Source of the DNA: Streptomyces sp. Ru71
Lineage (GTDB): Bacteria; Actinomycetota; Actinomycetes; Streptomycetales; Streptomycetaceae
Assembly (NCBI RefSeq): GCF_002920535.1
Contig: NZ_PQSS01000021.1
Coordinates: 1 to 64,000, forward strand
DNA length: 64,000 nucleotides
Reading direction: 5' to 3'
Shown here: positions 11,746 through 21,129 of the stretch, one piece after another
How the letters are laid out: each line of letters opens with the position of its first letter
Position numbering within the stretch: position 1 is the stretch's first letter
The notes under the pieces: generated by a model
Seen by the model: the letters and a program-made list of their open reading frames with translations, nothing else
Told to the model about the DNA's origin: nothing
Database searches by the model: none
Position numbers and translations under genes: made by a program

Positions 11746-12942
11746 TCACGCCGACATCGGTCTCTGGACCTTGATCGACTGCAGCAGGCCCACGGCCATC
11801 CACACCGCGAACATCGACGAGCCGCCGTAGGAGACGAACGGCAGGGGCAGGCCGGTGACCGGCATGATGCCCAGGGTCATGCCGATGTTCTCGAAGGCCT
11901 GGAAGGCGAACCAGGCGACGATCCCGGCGGCGACGATCGTGCCGTACAGCTCCGTCGAGTCGCGGGCGATGCGGCAGGCACGCCACAGCACCACGCCGAG
12001 CAGGAAGATGATCAGTCCGGCGCCGACGAAGCCCAGTTCCTCGCCGGCGACGGTGAAGACGAAGTCCGTCTGCTGCTCCGGCACGAACTGGCCGGTGGTC
12101 TGCGAGCCGTGGAACAGGCCCGCGCCGGTCAGTCCGCCGGAGCCGATCGCGATCCGGGCCTGGTTGGTGTTGTAGCCGACGCCCGCGGGGTCCAGGTCGG
12201 GGTTGGCGAAGGCGGCGAAGCGGTTGATCTGGTACTCGTCCAGGATGTGCAGCTGCCAGATGGCGACGCAGCCGATGGCTCCGGTGGTGAGCAGGCCGAA
12301 GACCCAGCGGTTGGAGGCGCCGGAGGCGAGCAGCACGCCGAGGACGATGGCGACCATGGCCAGCACGGAGCCGAGGTCGGGCATCAGCAGCAGGATCAGG
12401 CACGGCACGGCCGCCAGGCCCAGGGACTGGGCCACGGTCCGGTGGTCGGGGTAGAGCTTGTCGCCCGCGTCCACCCGGGCGGCCAGCATCATGGCCATGC
12501 CCAGGATGATCGTGACCTTGAGGAACTCGGCGGGCTGGATGGAGAAGCCGCCGATGACGAGCCAGTTGCGCTGGCCGTTGATCGTCGCGCCGAGGGGCGT
12601 GAGGACCACCAGGGCCAGCAGCACGGACACGCCGTACAGGACCGGCACGATGTTGCGCAGGGCGCGGTGACCGAGCCAGAGCGTGCCGATCATCAGGGCG
12701 AGCCCGATGCCGAGGTTCATCAGGTGCCGCAGCAGGAAGAAGTACGGGTCGCCCTGGTTCAGCTCGGTGCGGTTGCGGGTCGCCGAGTACACCAGCAGCG
12801 AGCCCAGCAGGGACAGCGCCAGGGCGGCGAGCAGGATCGGCCAGTCCAGCCTTCGGGTGAGCGAGTCACGGGCGAAGAGCCTGGTCCAGCCGGCGCGCTC
12901 GGGGCCGTACCCGGAGACGGAGAAGCTGTTCGCGCCGGTCAT
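11746..12942 (-). CDS. rodA: RodA-type SEDS peptidoglycan glycosyltransferase (FtsW/RodA/SpoVE family)
   Basis: The 398 residues form about ten transmembrane segments. SEDS hallmarks are present: GGFSIQPAEFLKV, PDLGSVLAMV, FVPEQQTDFVFTVAGEELGF and GLPLPFVSYGGSS near the C-terminus. The enzyme polymerises lipid II into glycan strands and works with a class B penicillin-binding protein, here the gene immediately upstream, with which it overlaps by four bases. In Streptomyces this gene is the sfr-type member of the mre cluster; some mre-cluster genes there serve sporulation rather than tip growth. Confidence 0.93.
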   Translation of the reverse strand: MTGANSFSVSGYGPERAGWTRLFARDSLTRRLDWPILLAALALSLLGSLLVYSATRNRTELNQGDPYFFLLRHLMNLGIGLALMIGTLWLGHRALRNIVPVLYGVSVLLALVVLTPLGATINGQRNWLVIGGFSIQPAEFLKVTIILGMAMMLAARVDAGDKLYPDHRTVAQSLGLAAVPCLILLLMPDLGSVLAMVAIVLGVLLASGASNRWVFGLLTTGAIGCVAIWQLHILDEYQINRFAAFANPDLDPAGVGYNTNQARIAIGSGGLTGAGLFHGSQTTGQFVPEQQTDFVFTVAGEELGFVGAGLIIFLLGVVLWRACRIARDSTELYGTIVAAGIVAWFAFQAFENIGMTLGIMPVTGLPLPFVSYGGSSMFAVWMAVGLLQSIKVQRPMSA

Positions 12943-15200
12943 GGCTGTGTCCTCCGGCTTCCCCGGCGGCGCGGCCGTCTGCGGGTGTCGCGGTTGCCTG
13001 TGGTCGGCGGGGGCGTGGTGGCCCCCTGCTGGGTGTCGTCCGGGGTGGGTGCGCCCTCCTTGGTCGCCTTCTCCATCTCCAGCAGGTCCTTGGCGGGGTC
13101 CTTGGAGATCTTCGGGGCGGCGATCGTGCCGTCGGTGCGGACCTTCGGAAGGCCCTTCTGCGGCGTGGGCAGCAGCGCCTTCTTGTTGTCGATCGAGCCG
13201 TCGGGCCCCACGCCGTACAGGGCGCTGTAGATGTTGCGCACGGCCTCACCGGAGGCGCCGGAACCCGTACCGGCCTGGGCGATCGTCATGATCACCGTGT
13301 AGTCCTTGGAGTACGTGGCGAGCCAGGACGTGGTCTGCTTGCCGTAGACCTCGGCCGTACCGGTCTTGGCGTGCAGCTCGATCTTGTCCTGGGGCCAGCC
13401 GCCGAACTTCCAGGCGGCCGTACCGCGCGTGATCACGCCGGCGAGGGCGTCGTCCATGCCCTTGAGGGTGGCCTGGCTGATCGGCAGCTTCCCGGTGACC
13501 TTCGGCTTGATCTCGGTGACCGTCCTGCCGTCGGGGCTGATGATCGCCTTGCCGATGGTCGGCGCGTGCATGGTGCCGCCGTTGGCGAGGGCGCCGTAGA
13601 TCACCGCCTCCTGGATCGGCGTGACGAGGGTGTCGCCCTGGCCGATGGAGTAGTTGATCTCGTCACCCTCGCGCATCTTGTTGCCTTCGAGGCAGTTCTC
13701 GTAGGCGATCTTCTGGACGTAGTCGCCGTCCTTCTTGCCGCTCTTGCACCAGGCGTCCTTGTTGGCCTTCCAGTAGTCCAGCTTCCACTGGCGGTCCGGG
13801 ACGCGGCCGGTGACCTCGTTGGGCAGGTCGACGCCGGTCTCCTTGCCGAGGCCGAACTGGTGGGCGGTCTTGAAGAACCAGTCCTTCGGCTGCCCCTTCT
13901 TGGGGTTGATGCCGCCGTCCTTCTTCCACTCCCGGTCCGCGAGGCCGTAGAAGACCGTGTCGCAGGAGACCTCCAGGGCACGGCCGAGGGAGATGGGGCC
14001 GAAGCTCTCGCCCTCGAAGTTCTTGAAGACCTGGCCGCCGACCGAGTAGGAGCTGGTGCAGGGGTAGCCGCCGTCCCACTCGTAGCCGGCCTGGACCGCG
14101 GCGGCCGTGGAGACCACCTTGAACGTCGAACCGGGGGCGGACTGACCCTGTATGGCGCGGTTCAGCAGCGGGTAGTCGGAGTCCTTGCCGGTGAGCTTGG
14201 CGTAGTCCTTGGAGGAGATGCCGCCGACCCAGACGTTGGGGTCGTAGTTCGGGTTGGACGCCATGGCGACGATGCGGCCCGTCTTGGCCTCCATCACCAC
14301 GACCGCGCCGGAGTCCGCCTTGTAGTTGGTTCCGGTGATCTTGTCGAACTGCTCGCGGGCCTTCTTCATGGCCTCGTTCAGCTCGTACTCGGCGACCCGC
14401 TGCACCCGGGCGTCGATGCTGGTGACGAGGTTGGCGCCGGGCTCGGCCGGGTCGGACTGGGCCTTGCCGATGACCCGGCCGAGGTTGTCCACCTCGTAGC
14501 GGGTGACGCCGGCCTTGCCGCGCAGCGCCTTGTCGTACTGCCGCTCCAGGCCGCTGCGGCCGACCTGGTCGGAGCGCAGATAGGGCGAGTCGGTGTCCTT
14601 GGCCTGCTGGATCTCGTCGTCGGTGACGGGCGAGAGGTAGCCGAGGACCTGGGCGGTGTTGGCCTTGCCGGGGGCCGGGTAGCGGCGCACGGCCTCCGGT
14701 TCGGCGGTGATGCCGGGGAAGTCCTCGGCGCGCTCGCGGATCTGCAGGGCCTGCTTGGGGGTGGCCTCGTCGGTGATGGGGATCGGCTGGTACGGCGAGC
14801 CGTTCCAGCAGGGCTGGGGGGTCTTGGCGTCGCACAGCCGGACCTTCAGCATGACCTCCTTGGGGTCCATGCCGAGGACACCGGCGAGCTTGGTGAGCAC
14901 CGCCTTGCCGTCGTCCTTCTGCTTCAGCAGGTCCGTGCGGGAGGCGGAGACCACCAGCCGGGTCTCGTTGTCGGCGAGGGGCACGCCGCGCGCGTCGAGG
15001 ATCGAGCCGCGCACCGCGGGGTCGACGACCTGCTGGACGTGGTTGCCGGACGCCTCCTTCTGGTACTCGGCGCCCTCGCGGATCTGCAGGTACCACAGGC
15101 GGCCGCCGAGGGTGCCGAGGAGGGAGAGGACGAGGATCTGGATGACGACGAGGCGGGTCTGGACGCGGGGCGTCCGGCCGGTCTCCGGGATGTTGGTCAC
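12939..15200 (-). CDS. mrdA: Penicillin-binding protein 2 (class B transpeptidase)
   Basis: The product has 753 residues. One N-terminal membrane anchor (LVVIQILVLSLLGTLGGRLWYLQI) is followed by a dimerisation domain and the transpeptidase domain. The active-site motifs are visible: S-x-x-K in APGSTFKVVS, S-x-D in EVSCDTVFYG and K-T-G in ELHAKTGTAEV. The C-terminal 80 residues are polar and Pro/Thr-rich, ending in a run of Arg. It crosslinks peptidoglycan in a complex with the neighbouring SEDS protein, whose start codon overlaps this stop by four bases (translational coupling). Confidence 0.95.
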   Translation of the reverse strand: MTNIPETGRTPRVQTRLVVIQILVLSLLGTLGGRLWYLQIREGAEYQKEASGNHVQQVVDPAVRGSILDARGVPLADNETRLVVSASRTDLLKQKDDGKAVLTKLAGVLGMDPKEVMLKVRLCDAKTPQPCWNGSPYQPIPITDEATPKQALQIRERAEDFPGITAEPEAVRRYPAPGKANTAQVLGYLSPVTDDEIQQAKDTDSPYLRSDQVGRSGLERQYDKALRGKAGVTRYEVDNLGRVIGKAQSDPAEPGANLVTSIDARVQRVAEYELNEAMKKAREQFDKITGTNYKADSGAVVVMEAKTGRIVAMASNPNYDPNVWVGGISSKDYAKLTGKDSDYPLLNRAIQGQSAPGSTFKVVSTAAAVQAGYEWDGGYPCTSSYSVGGQVFKNFEGESFGPISLGRALEVSCDTVFYGLADREWKKDGGINPKKGQPKDWFFKTAHQFGLGKETGVDLPNEVTGRVPDRQWKLDYWKANKDAWCKSGKKDGDYVQKIAYENCLEGNKMREGDEINYSIGQGDTLVTPIQEAVIYGALANGGTMHAPTIGKAIISPDGRTVTEIKPKVTGKLPISQATLKGMDDALAGVITRGTAAWKFGGWPQDKIELHAKTGTAEVYGKQTTSWLATYSKDYTVIMTIAQAGTGSGASGEAVRNIYSALYGVGPDGSIDNKKALLPTPQKGLPKVRTDGTIAAPKISKDPAKDLLEMEKATKEGAPTPDDTQQGATTPPPTTGNRDTRRRPRRRGSRRTQP

Positions 15201-15307
15201 TGCGGCTGTCTCCCCCTCTCAGGACGCGTGCGGGCGGGTGGGCACGAGCGGTGGCTGTCTGCGTACGTGGGGTGAACGAACGGTCCTCGCACGCAGGTTC
15301 CGCCGGC

Positions 15308-15327
15308 GTTCACCCGTACCGGTGAAC
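15308..15327. promoter_or_regulatory. Dyad between mreD and mrdA
   Basis: The inverted repeat gttcacc (15308-15314) / ggtgaac (15321-15327) around a cgtacc spacer lies in the 143-base gap between mreD and mrdA. It could be an operator or a weak RNA hairpin; nothing in the sequence decides. Confidence 0.3.
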
Positions 15328-15343
15328 TTGAATTCCCCGCCGC

Positions 15344-16015
15344 TCACAGCCGCTTGACCCCCTTGATGCGTCCCGCGCGGGCCACCCGCGCCCGCGCCGC
15401 CTTCACCCGCAGTCCGTTGCGCTGCCCGCCGATCTTCAGGCCCGTGCCGCCCGCGACCCAGCCGGAGGAGATGTCGGTGGCCTTCGCGGCGGAGCCCGTC
15501 TCGGCGAGCGGATCGTTCTCGGCGCGGCGGGCCAGCGCCATGATCCCGGGGACCACGAACGGGGCCAGCAGCAGGTCGTACAGGGCCGCCGTGAACAGCA
15601 GGCCGGTCAGGCCCACGTGCCGGGCGGCGGTGTCACCGACGAGGGCGCCCACCCCGGCGTACAGCAGGGTGGAGCCGATCGCGGCGGCGACCACCGTGAC
15701 CATGGGGCCGGTCGCCGACTTCAGCCGGCCGTTCTCGGGTTTCATCAGCCCGGCGGCGTAGCCGGTCACGCACAGCACGAGGGCGTAGCGGCCGGCCGCG
15801 TGGTCGGCGGGCGGGGCGAGGTCGGCGAGCAGTCCCGCGCCGAAGCCGACGAGGGCGCCGCCGACATGGCCGTAGACCAGGGCGAGGCCGAGGACGGTCA
15901 GCAGCAGCAGGTCGGGGACGGCGCCCGGCAGGTGGAGGCGGGCGAGGACGCTCACCTGCACGACCAGGGCGACGACCACCAGCGCCGTGGAGAGCAGGAT
16001 CCGGTTGACGCGCAT
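15344..16015 (-). CDS. mreD: Rod shape-determining protein MreD
   Basis: The 223 residues begin with a hydrophobic run (ILLSTALVVVALVVQVSVLARL) and have five to six membrane segments (GAVPDLLLLTVLGLALVYG, ALVGFGAGLLADLAPP). The C-terminal 60 residues are basic and polar. MreD is the integral membrane partner of MreC in the elongation complex. It lies 13 bases after the mreC stop. Confidence 0.92.
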   Translation of the reverse strand: MRVNRILLSTALVVVALVVQVSVLARLHLPGAVPDLLLLTVLGLALVYGHVGGALVGFGAGLLADLAPPADHAAGRYALVLCVTGYAAGLMKPENGRLKSATGPMVTVVAAAIGSTLLYAGVGALVGDTAARHVGLTGLLFTAALYDLLLAPFVVPGIMALARRAENDPLAETGSAAKATDISSGWVAGGTGLKIGGQRNGLRVKAARARVARAGRIKGVKRL

Positions 16016-16028
16016 GGGATGTCAGCTC

Positions 16029-17078
16029 CTACTGCAGCTCTTGCTGGCCGTCTTGCTGTTGCGGGTCCGGTTGCAGCTGGTCCTGTGGCTGACCGGTCTG
16101 CAGGTCGCCCGCGGGCTGCTCCGACGCCTGCGGCTGCCCGCTCTGCTGGGGCTGCCCGTCCGGCGCGGTCGCGCCCGGGGTGACCGTGACGGTGACCGTC
16201 GGTGTGGGCACCGGCCTGGGCTTGGCCGGCAGCACGGTGTCGCGCGGGTCCTTCTTCGGGGTCTCGACGACGACGCCGACGATGTCGAGCTTGGTGAAGC
16301 CGACGAACGGCGTGACGTACAGGGTGCGGGTGAGCCCGCCGCCGGAGGGGTCGACGCGGGAGACCACGCCGACCGGCACGCCGGGCACGAACGGCTTGTC
16401 GGCCTGCGAGCCGAAGGTGACCAGCCGGTCGCCCTTCTTCACCTCGGCCTTGCCGTTGAGCAGTTCAACGCGCAGCGGCCGGTCGCCCTGGCCGGAGGCG
16501 AAGCCGAGTTCGTCGCTGCCCTCCAGACGGGTGCCGACGGTGAAGTCGGGGTCGTTGGCGAGCAGCACCGTGGCGGTGTTCGGGCCGACCGTGGTGACGC
16601 GGCCGACCAGGCCGTCGCCGTTGAGCACGGTCATGTCGCGCTTGATGCCGTCGTTGGCGCCGACGTCGATGGTGATGGTCCAGGAGAAGCCCTGGGCCGC
16701 CCCTATGGCGATGACCTGGGCGCCCTTGATGCCGTACTGGCCCCGGCCCGCGATCTTCAGCATCGAGTCGAGCTGGTTCAGACGGCTGCGGTTGCGGGCG
16801 TCGCTGCCCAGCCGCGCCTTGAGGGCGGCGTTCTCCTTCTCCAGCCGGGCCAGCCGGTCGTGCCGCTCGCCGGAGTCGCGGACCGCCTCGACGGCGTTGC
16901 CGACCGGGTTAACCGCCGAGGACACACCGTCCTCGATCGGACCGAAGACCGCGGCCGCGGCCTGCCGGGCACCGTCGACCGGGGAGTCCTCACCGCCGCG
17001 GATGTCCACCGTGATCAGCGCGAACGCGATGGCGATCAGCAGCACCAGGAGCAACCGGCTCTCTCGTGTGTCCCTCAC
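16029..17078 (-). CDS. mreC: Rod shape-determining protein MreC
   Basis: The product has 349 residues. One N-terminal transmembrane helix (LLLVLLIAIAFALITVDI) is followed by a coiled-coil part (about 60-100: RDSGERHDRLARLEKENAALKARL) and the beta-rich MreC domain (VIAIGAAQGFSWTITIDVGANDGIKRDMTVLNGDGLVGRV). The last 65 residues are Pro/Gln/Thr-rich and look disordered. MreC is extracytoplasmic and links MreB to PBP2 and RodA. A strong hairpin lies between mreB and this gene. Confidence 0.95.
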   Translation of the reverse strand: MRDTRESRLLLVLLIAIAFALITVDIRGGEDSPVDGARQAAAAVFGPIEDGVSSAVNPVGNAVEAVRDSGERHDRLARLEKENAALKARLGSDARNRSRLNQLDSMLKIAGRGQYGIKGAQVIAIGAAQGFSWTITIDVGANDGIKRDMTVLNGDGLVGRVTTVGPNTATVLLANDPDFTVGTRLEGSDELGFASGQGDRPLRVELLNGKAEVKKGDRLVTFGSQADKPFVPGVPVGVVSRVDPSGGGLTRTLYVTPFVGFTKLDIVGVVVETPKKDPRDTVLPAKPRPVPTPTVTVTVTPGATAPDGQPQQSGQPQASEQPAGDLQTGQPQDQLQPDPQQQDGQQELQ

Positions 17079-17191
17079 GTGCGGCGGCCGTGCCCTTCCT
17101 CATTGGAATGTGTGCAGGGGTCGGATGCGGGTCGTGCGAGTGTTCAGCTGTGCGGAGGCGTATGGCGGAGCATATGCCTCCATATCAACGA

Positions 17192-17227
17192 TCCGCCGTA
17201 CGAGAGGAGATCGTCTCGTACGGCGGA
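17192..17227 (-). terminator. Strong hairpin between mreB and mreC
   Basis: There is a perfect 14-base stem, tccgccgtacgaga at 17192-17205 with its complement at 17214-17227 and an eight-base loop. It lies immediately downstream of the mreB stop on the minus strand. No T-run follows. It may be a partial terminator or an mRNA 3'-end stabiliser that lets mreB be expressed above mreCD. Confidence 0.65.
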
Positions 17228-17241
17228 ATCGATGCGTCACG

Positions 17242-18273
17242 TCATCGGCGCGGCGCGGCGTCCAGGACCTGCTGGAGCGCCTCGAACTCCTCGACGCACT
17301 TGCCGGACCCCAGCGCCACGCTGTCCAGCGGGTCCTCGGCGATGTGGATCGGCATGCCGGTCTCCCGGCGCAGGCGCTCGTCCAGGCCGCGCAGCAGCGC
17401 GCCGCCGCCCGTCAGGACGATGCCGCGGTCCATGATGTCGCCGCTCAGCTCCGGCGGGCACTTGTCCAGGGTCGTCTTGACCGCGTCGACGATCGCGTTG
17501 ACGGGCTCCTCGATCGCCTTGCGCACTTCGGCGGCGGAGATGACGACGGTCTTGGGCAGCCCGGAGACGAGGTCCCGGCCGCGGATTTCGGTGTGCTCGT
17601 CGGTGTCGAGGTCGTACGCCGAACCGATCGTGATCTTGATCTGCTCGGCCGTCCGCTCACCCAGCAGAAGGCTGTACTCCTTCTTCACGTGCTGGATGAT
17701 CGCGTTGTCCAGCTCGTCGCCCGCGACGCGGATGGACTGTGCGGTGACGATGCCGCCGAGCGAGATGACCGCGACCTCCGTGGTGCCGCCGCCGATGTCC
17801 ACCACCATGTTGCCCGTGGCCTCGTGGACCGGCAGGCCGGAGCCGATGGCCGCGGCCATGGGCTCCTCGATGATGTGCACCTGGCGGGCGCCGGCCTGGG
17901 TCGACGCCTCGATGACGGCGCGGCGCTCGACGCCCGTGATGCCCGAGGGCACACAGACGACGACCCGCGGACGAGCCAGATACCGCCGCTTGTGGATCTT
18001 CAGGATGAAGTAGCGGAGCATCCGCTCGGTGATCTCGAAGTCGGCGATCACGCCGTCCTTGAGCGGACGGACGGCAACGATGTTGCCGGGCGTGCGCCCG
18101 ATCATCTTCTTCGCTTCGGCGCCGACCGCGAGGATGCCACCGGTGTTGGTGTTGATCGCGACGACGGACGGCTCGTTCAGTACGATCCCACGACCCCTGA
18201 CGTACACCAGCGTGTTGGCGGTCCCGAGGTCGACAGCCATGTCACGGCCGATGAACGACATTGAGTTCCCCAT
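17242..18273 (-). CDS. mreB: Actin-like rod shape-determining protein MreB
   Basis: The product has 343 residues, the usual MreB length. Actin-fold ATP-binding motifs are visible: [11 protein letters not shown] (phosphate 1), [16 protein letters not shown] (phosphate 2) and [18 protein letters not shown] (adenosine). MreB filaments position the elongation machinery; in Streptomyces MreB mainly serves the spore wall. The conventional start ATG at 18273 (MGNSMSF) has GGAAGG rather far upstream. An internal ATG at 18261 (MSFIGRD) is preceded by GGGGA at ideal spacing, so the true start may be four codons later. Confidence 0.96.
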   Translation of the reverse strand: MGNSMSFIGRDMAVDLGTANTLVYVRGRGIVLNEPSVVAINTNTGGILAVGAEAKKMIGRTPGNIVAVRPLKDGVIADFEITERMLRYFILKIHKRRYLARPRVVVCVPSGITGVERRAVIEASTQAGARQVHIIEEPMAAAIGSGLPVHEATGNMVVDIGGGTTEVAVISLGGIVTAQSIRVAGDELDNAIIQHVKKEYSLLLGERTAEQIKITIGSAYDLDTDEHTEIRGRDLVSGLPKTVVISAAEVRKAIEEPVNAIVDAVKTTLDKCPPELSGDIMDRGIVLTGGGALLRGLDERLRRETGMPIHIAEDPLDSVALGSGKCVEEFEALQQVLDAAPRR

Positions 18274-18578
18274 CAGGATTCGTCTGGCCTTCCCACGAGC
18301 TTTTGAGGGCTTTTCAGGTCGGCAAAGGTGGGTGCTGTGACGTGAAGGCTTCCATCGTAAACGCGCCTGCACGAACACTGCGTGAGGGTCTTCGCCATTG
18401 TCATCAGAAGCGACGGCGCCCCGCTTGTGGAGACGTGCCATCGGGGGCATCCGTTCCCCCGATCGGCGCGGCATATGCCAAAGGACGGCCGAAATCGTCC
18501 GGCCGTCCCAGGTCGGCTACGAGGAGTGAGCTGACGGTACGTCAGAAAAATCCCCGGAACTTCCTCGCGCGGGGCGTC
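18274..18578. other. Intergenic region between ndk and mreB
   Basis: About 305 bases without a credible gene. It contains the ndk terminator hairpin (18483-18508) and, to its left, what must be the mreB promoter region; I could not assign specific promoter hexamers with confidence. Confidence 0.5.
18483..18508 (-). terminator. Hairpin downstream of ndk
   Basis: The inverted repeat ggacggccg (18483-18491) / cggccgtcc (18500-18508) with an eight-base loop lies about 70 bases after the ndk stop in the direction of transcription. Confidence 0.6.
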
Positions 18579-18992
18579 TCAGGCGCGGCCCGGGAAGAAG
18601 ATCTTCACCTCGCGCTCGGCGGACTCCTCCGAGTCGGACGCGTGGATCAGGTTCTCGCGCACGATCACGCCGAAGTCGCCCCGGATGGAACCCGGCGCGG
18701 CCGCGATCGGGTCGGTCGGACCGGCCAGCTGGCGCAGCCCCTCGATCACCCGCTCGCCCTCGACGATCATCGCCACGACCGGACCGGACGACATGAACTC
18801 GACCAGCGGCTCGTAGAACGGCTTGCCCTTGTGCTCGCCGTAGTGCTGCTCCAGCGTGTCGGTGTCCAGCGTGCGCAGCTCCAGCGCGGTGATCTGCCAG
18901 CCCGCCTTGCGCTCGATACGGCTGATGATCTCGCCGGTCAGGCCACGACGGACTGCGTCGGGCTTGAGGAGGACGAGGGTGCGCTGGGTCAC
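18579..18992 (-). CDS. ndk: Nucleoside diphosphate kinase
   Basis: The 137 residues are a full-length Ndk. It starts [19 protein letters not shown], and the catalytic His is in [21 protein letters not shown] near the C-terminus. It transfers the gamma phosphate between NTPs and NDPs through phospho-His. It is the last gene of a run folC - DUF4233 - ndk. Confidence 0.97.
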   Translation of the reverse strand: MTQRTLVLLKPDAVRRGLTGEIISRIERKAGWQITALELRTLDTDTLEQHYGEHKGKPFYEPLVEFMSSGPVVAMIVEGERVIEGLRQLAGPTDPIAAAPGSIRGDFGVIVRENLIHASDSEESAEREVKIFFPGRA

Positions 18993-19058
18993 GGGAGGAC
19001 TCCTTCTTCCTGCCAGATGTGCGGTGGGACGAGATTACAGGGCGTGTCCGGACACCCG

Positions 19059-19424
19059 TTACGCAGCGTCAGGCGCGGAGGGGCCGCCCTGCGCGCTCTG
19101 CGCCGCGAATCTCGCCTTCGCCTCGTCCACCTTGCGCCCGAAGTGCACCGACGCCCACCACAGGGCGGCGAACACCGCGCCCAGGAAGAACATCAGCGGC
19201 ACCGCGAAACCGGAGGCGATCAGCGCGATCTGCAGCGCCCAGCCGAGGGCCACACCGCCCGGCCGGGTCACCATGCCGCACAGCGCCACGCTGACCAGCA
19301 TCGCGACCCCGCACACCGCCCACACCGTGGACGTGGCCAGATCCGGGTCCTTCATCGCGACCAGCCCGGCGAAACCGATGACGAAGAACTCACCGATCAG
19401 CGTCGAGGAGCACAGCGTCCGCAT
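19059..19424 (-). CDS. DUF4233 small membrane protein
   Basis: The 121 residues have about four hydrophobic segments (EFFVIGFAGLVAM, VWAVCGVAMLVSVALCGM, GWALQIALIASGFAVPLMFFLGAVFAALWW) and a polar C-terminus. The family is found in actinobacteria next to folC, and its function is unknown. Its ATG comes three bases after the folC stop, indicating co-translation. Confidence 0.85.
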   Translation of the reverse strand: MRTLCSSTLIGEFFVIGFAGLVAMKDPDLATSTVWAVCGVAMLVSVALCGMVTRPGGVALGWALQIALIASGFAVPLMFFLGAVFAALWWASVHFGRKVDEAKARFAAQSAQGGPSAPDAA

Positions 19425-19427
19425 GGC

Positions 19428-20942
19428 TCACGCACCCTTCCCCAGAAGCAGCCGGGCCTCGCCGACCGTGATGACGGAACCGGTCACGAGCACACCGCCG
19501 CCGGCGAACTCGCCCTCCTCCTCCGCGAGGGTGATCGCGGCCTCCAGCGCGTCCGGCAGCCTCGGCTCGACCTGCACGCGCTCCTCGCCGAACACCTCCA
19601 CCGCGATCGCCGCCAGCTCGTCGGCGTCCATCGCCCGGTGGCTGGAGTTCTGCGTGACCACGATCTCCGCGAAGACCGGCTCGAACGCCTCCAGCAGCCC
19701 GCGCACGTTCTTGTCGCCGCTCGCGCCGACGACCCCGATCAGCCGGCTGAACTGGAACGCCTCCCCGATCGCCTCGGCCGTCACCCGCGCACCCGCCGGG
19801 TTGTGCGCCGCGTCCAGCACGACGGTCGGCGAGCGCCGTACGACCTCCAGGCGGCCCGGTGAGGCCACGGCCGCGAACGCCTTGCGCACCGTCTCCACGT
19901 CCAGCGCCTCGGCGCGCTGCGCGCCCACGCCGAAGAACGCCTCCACGGCGGCCAGCGCCACGGCGGCGTTGTGCGCCTGGTGCGCGCCGTGCAGCGGGAT
20001 GTAGACGTCCGTGTACTCGCCGCCCAGGCCGCGCAGCGTGAGCAGCTGCCCGCCGACGGCGACCTGGCGGGCGACGACCCCGAACTCCAGGCCCTCGCGG
20101 GCCACGGTCGCGTCCACCTCGACGGCCCGCTTCAGCAGCACCTGCGCCGCGTCCACCGGCTGCTGCGCCAGGATCACGGTCGCGCCCTGCTTGATGATCC
20201 CGGACTTCTCCCCCGCGATCTCCCCGGGCGTCTCGCCGAGGCGGTCGGTGTGGTCCAGGTCGATCGGCGTGACGACGGCGACGTCACCGTCGATGACGTT
20301 CGTGGCGTCCCAGGAACCGCCCATGCCGACCTCGACCACCGCGACGTCCACGGGGGCGTCCGCGAAGGCGGCGTACGCCATGCCGGTGAGCACCTCGAAG
20401 AAGGACAGCCGGTACTCCTGCTGGGCGTCGACCATCTCGACGTACGGCTTGATGTCCTGGTACGTCTCGATGAACCGCTCGGCCGAGATCGGGGCGCCGT
20501 CCAGGCTGATGCGCTCGGTGATCGACTGCACGTGCGGGCTGGTGTACCGGCCGGTGCGCAGCTCGAAGGCGCCGAGCAGGGCCTCGATCATGCGGGCGGT
20601 GGACGTCTTGCCGTTGGTGCCCGTGATGTGGATCGAGGGGTACGAGCGCTGGGGCTCGCCCAGGACGTCCATCAGCGCGGCGATCCGGGTGACCGACGGC
20701 TCCAGCTTGGTCTCGCCCCAGCGGGTGGCGAGCTCCGCCTCGACCTCGCGCAGCGCCTTGTCGACCTCGGGGTCCTCGGGGCGGGCCGGGACGTCGGCCT
20801 CCGGCCGGCCTCCTTGGGTACGCAGGGTGCGGCTGCCGGCCTCGATGACCGCGAGGTCGGGGTCGCGGGTGGTTTCCGCCTCGATGATCTCGTCGAAGCC
20901 GTCGAGGGGGTCGGGCTGGTCGGTGCCGGGGTTTTCGCTCAC
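19428..20942 (-). CDS. folC: Bifunctional folylpolyglutamate synthase / dihydrofolate synthase
   Basis: The product has 504 residues. After a polar N-terminal extension of about 75 residues, the Mur-ligase fold begins with the P-loop HITGTNGKTSTARMIEALLG and continues TGRYTSPHVQSITERIS and VGMGGSWDATNVIDGDVAVVTPIDLDH, then the C-terminal domain motif VVLDAAHNPAGARVT. It adds glutamate to dihydropteroate and to folates using ATP. The long acidic N-terminal extension is typical of streptomycetes. Confidence 0.95.
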   Translation of the reverse strand: MSENPGTDQPDPLDGFDEIIEAETTRDPDLAVIEAGSRTLRTQGGRPEADVPARPEDPEVDKALREVEAELATRWGETKLEPSVTRIAALMDVLGEPQRSYPSIHITGTNGKTSTARMIEALLGAFELRTGRYTSPHVQSITERISLDGAPISAERFIETYQDIKPYVEMVDAQQEYRLSFFEVLTGMAYAAFADAPVDVAVVEVGMGGSWDATNVIDGDVAVVTPIDLDHTDRLGETPGEIAGEKSGIIKQGATVILAQQPVDAAQVLLKRAVEVDATVAREGLEFGVVARQVAVGGQLLTLRGLGGEYTDVYIPLHGAHQAHNAAVALAAVEAFFGVGAQRAEALDVETVRKAFAAVASPGRLEVVRRSPTVVLDAAHNPAGARVTAEAIGEAFQFSRLIGVVGASGDKNVRGLLEAFEPVFAEIVVTQNSSHRAMDADELAAIAVEVFGEERVQVEPRLPDALEAAITLAEEEGEFAGGGVLVTGSVITVGEARLLLGKGA

Positions 20943-21048
20943 GGGGCCAGTCTACGGAGCGGGGGTGACAAAGGGTGCGGGGGCTTGAGCGGCTACTGAG
21001 GGGGGTGACTTGGGTCGTCTTGCGGGTGCGGGTGCGTTGTGGTTGATC

Positions 21049-21068
21049 GCGCAGTTCCCCGCGCCCCT
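21049..21068 (+). repeat. Dispersed intergenic repeat, copy 1
   Basis: The sequence gcgcagttccccgcgcccct occurs in the folC-valS gap, preceded by a related tract (gtgcgttgtggttgatc). Identical 20-base cores are at 28559-28578 and, reversed, at 55347-55366. I recognise this as a frequent intergenic repeat of Streptomyces genomes. Confidence 0.8.
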
Positions 21069-21079
21069 GGAGGTGGGCG

Positions 21080-21113
21080 AAGGCCCCCGGCGCTGACACG
21101 CACCGGGGGCCTT
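21080..21113 (-). terminator. Terminator downstream of valS
   Basis: The inverted repeat aaggcccccgg (21080-21090) / ccgggggcctt (21103-21113) lies 17 bases after the valS stop on the minus strand. Confidence 0.7.
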
Positions 21114-21129
21114 TCTCACGCGGAACGGG

